Shown in pieces: positions 52,539 to 60,300 of a stretch of 64,000 nt of DNA; position 1 is the first letter of the stretch; the number at the start of each line of letters is the position of its first letter. This DNA is from Nakamurella flava. Lineage in GTDB: Bacteria; Actinomycetota; Actinomycetes; Mycobacteriales; Nakamurellaceae. The stretch spans positions 1,984,001-2,048,000 of the forward strand of contig NZ_SZZH01000001.1 of assembly GCF_005298075.1 (NCBI RefSeq), written 5' to 3'. The notes below the pieces were generated by a model. That model saw only the letters and a program-made list of their open reading frames with translations, was not told the origin of the DNA and did no database searches. The position numbers and the translations under genes are program-made.

Positions 52539-55500
52539 TCACCCAAGCGGGATGGTGGTGATGGTGAGGTTGTCGAACGAGGCCACCACCGGAGCATTGG
52601 TCGCCGTCCCCGCCAGATACGCCTGCAACCCCACCGCACCCGGACCCTGCAACACCGACTCCGCATCCGTCACCGTCGACTGCCACCCCGCCGGCTCGGC
52701 CGCCGAGCTCTTCCACACCTTCGCCGACAACGTCGTGGTCCCCACACCCTGCGCCTGGAACCCCAACCGCAACACATCACCCGGAGCCCACGTCATCCCC
52801 GACACCGTCTGCGTCCGCAACACCGTCTCAGTCCCATTGACCACCTTGGCCAACTGGATCTGCACCGACGACGGCTGGATCCGCACCTTGAACCGGTAAT
52901 CCGAAGTCCCCACCCGACGCACCGCAACACTGGTGTACGTCCCACCACCCGTGCTCGCCTTGTCATACGTGAAATCCACCGTGCCCCGCAGATCCGACGC
53001 CGACACCGAGTTCAACCACGCCAACGGACCCGAACCCGCCTTCGCGATCTGCAAATTCCCCGTCCCATTGGCCACCGAGAACTGCGACGCACTCCCATTC
53101 AGAGTCCACGCACCACCGGTCTCCGCCGAACCCAAACCACCGGACACCGCCCGACCGAACGCATCGGACACATACGCCGTCGGCGTCGCCGGATTCGACA
53201 CCGTCACCGACCTCGTCACCGTGTTCGTCGCACCCTGATTGTCAGTGACCGTCAACGACACCTGATACGTCCCCGCCGCCCCATACGTGTGCGACGCCGT
53301 CCGACCAGTCTCCGCAGAGTTGTCACCGAAATCCCACGCCCACGCCGACACCGAACCATCCGCATCAGACGACGACCCACCATCAAAACTGGCCGCCAAA
53401 CCCGACACCGTCTCCGTGAACGCCGCCACCGGCGCCTTGTTCACCGGCGGCGGAGCCGTCACCGTCACCGACTTCGACACCGACGACGACGCACCATCAT
53501 CATCAGTCACCTTCAACGTCACCTGATAAGACCCAGCCGACCCATACGTATGCACCGCCGTCGCACCCGAATCAGAACCACCATCACCGAACGACCACTC
53601 ATACGACTTGACCGACCCATCAGAATCCGACGACCCCGTCCCATCCACCGTCGCCGTCAAACCCGCCGAGGTCACATCAAACGCCGCCACCGGCGGCGCA
53701 TTCGGCGGCGGCGCCGTCACCGTCACCTGCTGCGACGACACACCCGTCAAACCCTTGTCATCGGTCACCGTCAACGACACCGTGTACGTCCCCGCCCCGG
53801 CATACGTATGCGACGCCGTCGCACCCGAACCCGACCCACCATCACCAAACGACCACGCCCAAGACTTCACCGATCCGTCCGAATCCGACGAACCCGAACC
53901 ATCCACCGACAACGACAGGTCCTGACTGCCAGAGGTGAAGGATGCCGTGGGCGGACGGTTGGGCAGGGCTCCGGACTGGCCGAGCGCGTAGTGGTCGGCC
54001 ACCTGCTGCGCGGACAGCACGGATGGGTAGACGGCGGCCTCGTCCAATGAACCGGCAAGGTAGGAGCTGGTCGATCCCCAGGTGCGATCGCCGCCGATCC
54101 GCCAGTAACCGTCGTAGTTCTGGGCCCCGGCCTGAGGATTGGTGCCCACCACCGCTCCGTCGACGTACAGCTTCATCCCGCCGGCACCCTGGGTGGCGAC
54201 CACCTGGTGCCAGCGGCCGTCGTTGTAGCTGGCGGGCGAGGTCACGAGATTCTGGACCCCGGTGTAGGTGCCGAAGACCAGCCGTCCGTCGTTCTGCATG
54301 TAGACGTGCCGGTCGTAGCTCGCGGACAGACCCTGCTGGGCCGAGCCGAACCCGATCAGCTTGCCGCCCCGCGCAGTGGTCGTCTTGAACCAGACCTCGG
54401 CCGAGTACGTCGTGGGATTGCTGAACTTGTTGTCGGACGTCACCACCCCGGTCGTCCCGTCGACGGTGACCGCCGCATTGTTCACACCGGAGAGGGCCCC
54501 CGCGGCGCCAAGGGTGACGGCGCCTCGGTAGGTACCCGAATTCAGCTGCCGGCCGGAGTCGGCCGCGGTGACGCCACTGGATTCGGCCAGACGCCAGTAG
54601 AGAGTCGGCGCGTCGCGATAGACGGCAGCACCGTAGGCGTCCGCCGGTGCGGCAGGCACCGGGGAGACCCGCCCGGAAGCGACCCATTGGGCGATGACGT
54701 CATCGGGACTCAGGGCCGTCGGGTAGATCGACACGTCGTCGATGTCACCGATGAAGTAGTCCTTCGTGGGCCGGGACGCCCAGCCGCTGAGGTTGTCGCC
54801 GCCGATCCGCCAGAAACCGGGATAGACGGCCCCGGTGGTGGTGTCGGTCCGTTGGCCGACCTGCACACCGTCGACGAACAGCGTCATACCGTTCGGGCCG
54901 AGGGTCGAGACGACCTGATGCCACTGGCCGTCGTTGTAGCTCTTCGGGCTGCTGAGCACCCGCCGGGTGCCGCCGGACGAGACCCCGAAGGTGAGCTTGC
55001 CGTCGTTGGTCATGTAGACGTGTCGATCGGTCGTCACCGAGGCGCCGGCCGGCAACCGTCCGAAGCCGACGATCCGACCGCCCGACGTGGTGGTCGTCCG
55101 GAACCAGGCCGAAGTGGAAAACGTGGTCGGTGCGGACTGCAGCGAGGGGGCCGACACCCGACTGTCGGTCGTGCCGGTGAAGGTGCTCGCCGTGTTCGGA
55201 TCGCCGTTGAGGGACCCGGGCGCGCCCCGGGTCACCGCGGTCCCGACCGACGCGTCGGAGTACCCCGCCGAGTCGTAGGCCCAGCTCCCGGTTGCCTCAC
55301 CGAGCCGCCACAGACTGCTCGCGCCCTGCTGCCGCACCGTCGTGACGTAGTCGGTCGGGCCGGGAGGCGCGGTCGGGACGGTGACGTAGGCGGTGTCGCC
55401 GGCGACCTGGTTGCCGTCCTTGTCCAGGACGTAGAGGCGGTAGCGGTAATCACCCGGCGCGAGGCCGGTGTCGGTGAATCCGAGCGACGGCCGGTCCCAG

Positions 55501-57038
55501 TAGGTCGACGTCGCCGTCGTCGTATAGACCGGGGCGGCGGTGTTGCTGTTGCGGACGACCTTGTAGGTCAGGTTCATATCGTCGCGGTCCCAGTTCGCCT
55601 GGAATCCGACCCGGACCGTGCCCGGACCCTGGACCACCAGATTGGGCACGAATTTCGATCCGGTCAGGACCGGGCCCGACTTCCCCGGCGCCGGCGGCTT
55701 CGTCGCGAACCGCACCAGACCCTGCTGACCGGCCCCGTTGACCGTAGGGAACTCCCCGCCGACCGAGATGTACTGGCCGGACCCGACGATGTTCCATCCG
55801 GCCTGGTTCTGCCCGCTGACCTTGCCCGTCTGAAAATCGGGGAACCAGTTGATCAACGACGGGCTCGGATTGCCCTGCCAATTGGTGTACCCGTGCGGGT
55901 CAGCGGTGATCGTTCCGGTCGCGCCCTTGGAGAACGCCAGCGCGAAGCGCTGGTTGGTCGACCACGGATCAGACTGGAAGAACCCGCCGATGTTGCCGCA
56001 GTAGTGAGCGTGGCTGGTCGTGTACACCGCCGCGCTGGTCGCCCACACCGAATACGTGTCCCCGTGACAGTCCTCGATCCACCGGATCTCCCCACTGACC
56101 GGATCCGCGGCGAAAGTCCCCTCCAGATTCCCCCCCGCACCGTAGTGATACCCCGTCCCGTACACCGACGACCCGTCGGTGGACAGACTGGTGATCGCGG
56201 AATTCGTCCCTGCGTTGCGGACCTTCTGATTCGCCGCGTACGGCAGCAGCTCCCCGGTCGTCGCATCGATCGCGGCCAGACCGTAGGCCGCGGCCCCGTT
56301 GATGAACTGGAAGGCGCCGCCGACGATCAGCCGGCTGCCGTCCGGCGACAGCACCATCGCGTTGACGGTGTAATCGGCGGTCGGCGCCCAGGCGGTCAAC
56401 GCGCCGTTGGACGCCTGGTAGGCCGCGAACCGTGTGCGGGCCTGACCGTTGGCGGAGGTGAACTTGCCCCCGACGTAGACCGTGTCGTTCGTCGCGACGA
56501 TGGCCCGGACGGATGACTTGATGTTGACGCTGAACGTGGAGATCAGCGCACCCGTCGTGGCATCGAAGGCTGCGACCCCGTTGCGGACGGTCGATCCGCC
56601 GACCTCCAGGAAGTCGCCGCCGGCATAGACGCGCTTGCCGTCCGGCGAGACGGCGACGGCCAGAACCTGACCGTTGAGGGCCGGCGGCACGAAGCCCGTC
56701 TTCAGGGCCCCGGTGGTGATGTCGTAGGCCAGCAGGTTCGCCCGCGGCGTCTGATTGGTACCGGCGGCCGCACCCGCCGGCCTCGCGTTCGCGAAGCTTC
56801 CACCGGCGTAGACGGTGGTGCCGATCGTCGCCTGGGACCAGACCATCCCGTCGACCTGCACCGTCGGCAGGGCGTCCGCGGTGAGTTGATCGGCGGTCGG
56901 GCTGAGCACCGGACTCACACCGGGAGGCTGGTCCGCCGCCCTTGCCAATCCGGGCAGCCAAGCGACAAGCCCGGCGAACACCAGAACGGCCACCACGAAG
57001 ACAGAGACGGGTCGCCGACTGACGGTTGACCACTTCAT
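52539..57038 (-). CDS. Secreted propeller-FN3-LamG-PKD protein (middle paralogue)
   Basis: 1499 residues. The signal segment is VFVVAVLVFAGLVAWLPGLA, cleaved near ARAADQ. Domain order: GGxF propeller (about 50-440), FN3 (about 449-560), LamG 1 (about 569-785), LamG 2 (about 803-1018; YWRLAESSGVTAADSGRQ), three PKD domains (about 1031-1280; WSFGDGGSGSG, WSFGDGGSDSG, WDFGDNSAETG), and a C-terminal jelly-roll-like domain of about 210 residues (DAFGRAVSGGLGS to DNLTITTIP). Its last 457 codons are DNA-identical to those of the 57311 gene. No sorting signal is visible. It is likely secreted into the matrix; a binding role is inferred. Confidence 0.83.
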   Translation of the reverse strand: MKWSTVSRRPVSVFVVAVLVFAGLVAWLPGLARAADQPPGVSPVLSPTADQLTADALPTVQVDGMVWSQATIGTTVYAGGSFANARPAGAAAGTNQTPRANLLAYDITTGALKTGFVPPALNGQVLAVAVSPDGKRVYAGGDFLEVGGSTVRNGVAAFDATTGALISTFSVNIKSSVRAIVATNDTVYVGGKFTSANGQARTRFAAYQASNGALTAWAPTADYTVNAMVLSPDGSRLIVGGAFQFINGAAAYGLAAIDATTGELLPYAANQKVRNAGTNSAITSLSTDGSSVYGTGYHYGAGGNLEGTFAADPVSGEIRWIEDCHGDTYSVWATSAAVYTTSHAHYCGNIGGFFQSDPWSTNQRFALAFSKGATGTITADPHGYTNWQGNPSPSLINWFPDFQTGKVSGQNQAGWNIVGSGQYISVGGEFPTVNGAGQQGLVRFATKPPAPGKSGPVLTGSKFVPNLVVQGPGTVRVGFQANWDRDDMNLTYKVVRNSNTAAPVYTTTATSTYWDRPSLGFTDTGLAPGDYRYRLYVLDKDGNQVAGDTAYVTVPTAPPGPTDYVTTVRQQGASSLWRLGEATGSWAYDSAGYSDASVGTAVTRGAPGSLNGDPNTASTFTGTTDSRVSAPSLQSAPTTFSTSAWFRTTTTSGGRIVGFGRLPAGASVTTDRHVYMTNDGKLTFGVSSGGTRRVLSSPKSYNDGQWHQVVSTLGPNGMTLFVDGVQVGQRTDTTTGAVYPGFWRIGGDNLSGWASRPTKDYFIGDIDDVSIYPTALSPDDVIAQWVASGRVSPVPAAPADAYGAAVYRDAPTLYWRLAESSGVTAADSGRQLNSGTYRGAVTLGAAGALSGVNNAAVTVDGTTGVVTSDNKFSNPTTYSAEVWFKTTTARGGKLIGFGSAQQGLSASYDRHVYMQNDGRLVFGTYTGVQNLVTSPASYNDGRWHQVVATQGAGGMKLYVDGAVVGTNPQAGAQNYDGYWRIGGDRTWGSTSSYLAGSLDEAAVYPSVLSAQQVADHYALGQSGALPNRPPTASFTSGSQDLSLSVDGSGSSDSDGSVKSWAWSFGDGGSGSGATASHTYAGAGTYTVSLTVTDDKGLTGVSSQQVTVTAPPPNAPPVAAFDVTSAGLTATVDGTGSSDSDGSVKSYEWSFGDGGSDSGATAVHTYGSAGSYQVTLKVTDDDGASSSVSKSVTVTAPPPVNKAPVAAFTETVSGLAASFDGGSSSDADGSVSAWAWDFGDNSAETGRTASHTYGAAGTYQVSLTVTDNQGATNTVTRSVTVSNPATPTAYVSDAFGRAVSGGLGSAETGGAWTLNGSASQFSVANGTGNLQIAKAGSGPLAWLNSVSASDLRGTVDFTYDKASTGGGTYTSVAVRRVGTSDYRFKVRIQPSSVQIQLAKVVNGTETVLRTQTVSGMTWAPGDVLRLGFQAQGVGTTTLSAKVWKSSAAEPAGWQSTVTDAESVLQGPGAVGLQAYLAGTATNAPVVASFDNLTITTIPLG
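52549..53920. repeat. Copy A of a 1372-bp direct repeat
   Basis: Matches 57321-58692 at a constant offset of 4772 with no difference found by eye. It covers the codons for three PKD domains and the C-terminal domain. The coding strand uses G- and T-ending codons far more than the C-ending codons of adjacent segments, and the switch is abrupt at the repeat edge. Confidence 0.9.
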
Positions 57039-57235
57039 TCGACGACCACTCCCCCGGTTGTCCGCAGCTCGTCCTCACCGAAGGTCGACTGCAGTCATCA
57101 CTCTTTCGGCGCATCGTAATCGGACAACCGGTAGCGAAACAAGCCTAATGGGTGGTACGGCACTGGATGGCGGTAGGTGCCCTGGGGGTTGCGCACCACC
57201 CGGCGTAACACACGCACGCCTGCGGAAAAACGTGA

Positions 57236-57269
57236 GATGGCCCGGTCGGAAAGATCCGACCGGGCCATC
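57236..57269 (-). terminator. Hairpin terminator downstream of the large paralogue
   Basis: A 15-bp perfect inverted repeat (GATGGCCCGGTCGGA and complement) with a four-base loop lies 41 bases after the stop at 57311, followed on the minus strand by TCACGTTTTT. It shares the TGGCCCGGTCG core with the hairpin at 52481-52513. Confidence 0.8.
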
Positions 57270-57310
57270 ATCGTCACCGGAACCGCGTCACACGGACCCG
57301 TGAATCCGAA

Positions 57311-60300
57311 TCACTGCTTGGGGATGGTGGTGATGGTGAGGTTGTCGAACGAGGCCACCACCGGAGCATTGGTCGCCGTCCCCGCCAGATACGCCTGCAA
57401 CCCCACCGCACCCGGACCCTGCAACACCGACTCCGCATCCGTCACCGTCGACTGCCACCCCGCCGGCTCGGCCGCCGAGCTCTTCCACACCTTCGCCGAC
57501 AACGTCGTGGTCCCCACACCCTGCGCCTGGAACCCCAACCGCAACACATCACCCGGAGCCCACGTCATCCCCGACACCGTCTGCGTCCGCAACACCGTCT
57601 CAGTCCCATTGACCACCTTGGCCAACTGGATCTGCACCGACGACGGCTGGATCCGCACCTTGAACCGGTAATCCGAAGTCCCCACCCGACGCACCGCAAC
57701 ACTGGTGTACGTCCCACCACCCGTGCTCGCCTTGTCATACGTGAAATCCACCGTGCCCCGCAGATCCGACGCCGACACCGAGTTCAACCACGCCAACGGA
57801 CCCGAACCCGCCTTCGCGATCTGCAAATTCCCCGTCCCATTGGCCACCGAGAACTGCGACGCACTCCCATTCAGAGTCCACGCACCACCGGTCTCCGCCG
57901 AACCCAAACCACCGGACACCGCCCGACCGAACGCATCGGACACATACGCCGTCGGCGTCGCCGGATTCGACACCGTCACCGACCTCGTCACCGTGTTCGT
58001 CGCACCCTGATTGTCAGTGACCGTCAACGACACCTGATACGTCCCCGCCGCCCCATACGTGTGCGACGCCGTCCGACCAGTCTCCGCAGAGTTGTCACCG
58101 AAATCCCACGCCCACGCCGACACCGAACCATCCGCATCAGACGACGACCCACCATCAAAACTGGCCGCCAAACCCGACACCGTCTCCGTGAACGCCGCCA
58201 CCGGCGCCTTGTTCACCGGCGGCGGAGCCGTCACCGTCACCGACTTCGACACCGACGACGACGCACCATCATCATCAGTCACCTTCAACGTCACCTGATA
58301 AGACCCAGCCGACCCATACGTATGCACCGCCGTCGCACCCGAATCAGAACCACCATCACCGAACGACCACTCATACGACTTGACCGACCCATCAGAATCC
58401 GACGACCCCGTCCCATCCACCGTCGCCGTCAAACCCGCCGAGGTCACATCAAACGCCGCCACCGGCGGCGCATTCGGCGGCGGCGCCGTCACCGTCACCT
58501 GCTGCGACGACACACCCGTCAAACCCTTGTCATCGGTCACCGTCAACGACACCGTGTACGTCCCCGCCCCGGCATACGTATGCGACGCCGTCGCACCCGA
58601 ACCCGACCCACCATCACCAAACGACCACGCCCAAGACTTCACCGATCCGTCCGAATCCGACGAACCCGAACCATCCACCGACAACGACAGGTTCTCCCCG
58701 GCGGTGGTGAACGAGGACGTCGGAGCCTTGTTGGCCGGTGGGGCGGTCACGGTGACGTCCTTGGTCGTCGCGTTGGTCGCGCCCTTGTCGTCGGTCACCG
58801 TCAGCTTGACCGTGTAGGTCCCGCCAGCCGTGTAGGTGTGCGACGCGGTCGCACCGTCAGCGGTCGCACCGTCACCGAACTCCCAGTGGTAGCCGGCCAC
58901 GGTCCCGTCGGAATCCGACGAGGTGCTGCCGTCCACCGCCAGCGCCAGCTGGTTCGCCGTGGCCGTGAAGGCCGCGGTCGGAGCCGCGTTGGGCGGCGGG
59001 GCGGTCACGGTGACGTCCTTGGTCGTCGCGTTGGTCGCGCCCTTGTCGTCGGTCACCGTCAGCTTGACCGTGTAGGTCCCGCCAGCCGTGTAGGTGTGCG
59101 ACGCGGTCGCACCGTCAGCGGTCGCACCGTCACCTAACTCCCAGTGGTAGCCGGCCACGGTCCCGTCGGAATCCGACGAGGTGCTGCCGTCCACCGCCAG
59201 CGCCAGCTGGTTCGCCGTGGCCGTGAAGGCCGCGGTCGGAGCCTTGTTCGGCAGCGCACCGGTGGCGCCGAGCGAGTAGTGCGTCGCGACCTGATCCGCG
59301 CTCAGCACGGTCGGGTACACCGCCGCGTCGTCCAGGCTGCCGGCGAAGTACGCGCTGGACGAGCCCCAGGTGTTGTCGCCGCCGATCTTCCAGAAGCCGT
59401 CGTAACCCTGGGCCTGGGTCTGCGGGTTGGTGCCGACCAACGACCCGTCGATGTACAGCTTCATGCCGTCGGCGCCCTGCGAGGCGACCATGTGGTGCCA
59501 CTTGTCGTCGTTCAGCGCCGTCGGCGTGGTGATCGTGTTGAGCTGGCCGGTGTACGTGCCGAAGACCAAGTGGCCGTCGTCCTGCATGTAGACGTGCCGG
59601 TCGTAGGCCCCGGAGTTGCCGGACTGGTTGTTACCGAACCCGATGAGCTTGCCGCCCCGGTTGGTGGAGGTCTTGAACCAGATCTCCTCCGAGTAGGTGG
59701 TCGGGTTGGAGAACCCGTTGTCCGAGGTCGTCATGGCGCTGTTGCCGTCGTACGTGGCCGAGGTGCCGACCCCGCCGGACAGGGCGCCCGGGGCGCCGAG
59801 GGTGACCCCGTTGTAGTAGGTGCCCGAGTTCAGCGACCGCGACGAGTCGGCGGCGGTGGTGCCGGTCGACTCGTTCAGCCGCCAGAAGATCGCAGGCTGC
59901 GCGTCGTAGACGGCCGCACCGTAGGCGTCGGTCGGACGGGCCGGGATCGGCGAGGTCCGACCTGAATCCACGTACTGCTGCAGGACCTGGTCCGCAGTCA
60001 GCGCGGTCGCATAGACCGCGGCCTCGTCGATGTCACCGGCGAGGTAGCCGCTGTTGATGGCACCCGGCCATCCACCGAGGTTATCGCCGCCGACGTGCCA
60101 GTAACCGGTGTAGTTGTACGCGGTGGTGACGTCGGCGCGGCCGGCCACCCGGACACCGTCGACGTAGAGGTTCATACCGTCTGCGCCGAGGGTCGAGGTG
60201 ACGAAGTGCCACTGACCGTCGTTGTAGCTCTTGCCCGAGGTGACGGTCTGGGTCCCGTTGATGTAGACGCCGAAGTTGATGCGGCCCTCGTTGGTCATGT

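Noticed and set aside
52455-54050. Long plus-strand reading frame rich in Arg and His opposite the PKD cassette
   Set aside because: It is the antisense shadow of the repeated Asp/Gly/Ser-rich coding strand; it recurs identically opposite the second copy and has no ribosome site or family features.
58061-59137. Second Arg/His-rich plus-strand frame opposite PKD repeats
   Set aside because: Same antisense effect as above; its periodicity follows the PKD repeats.
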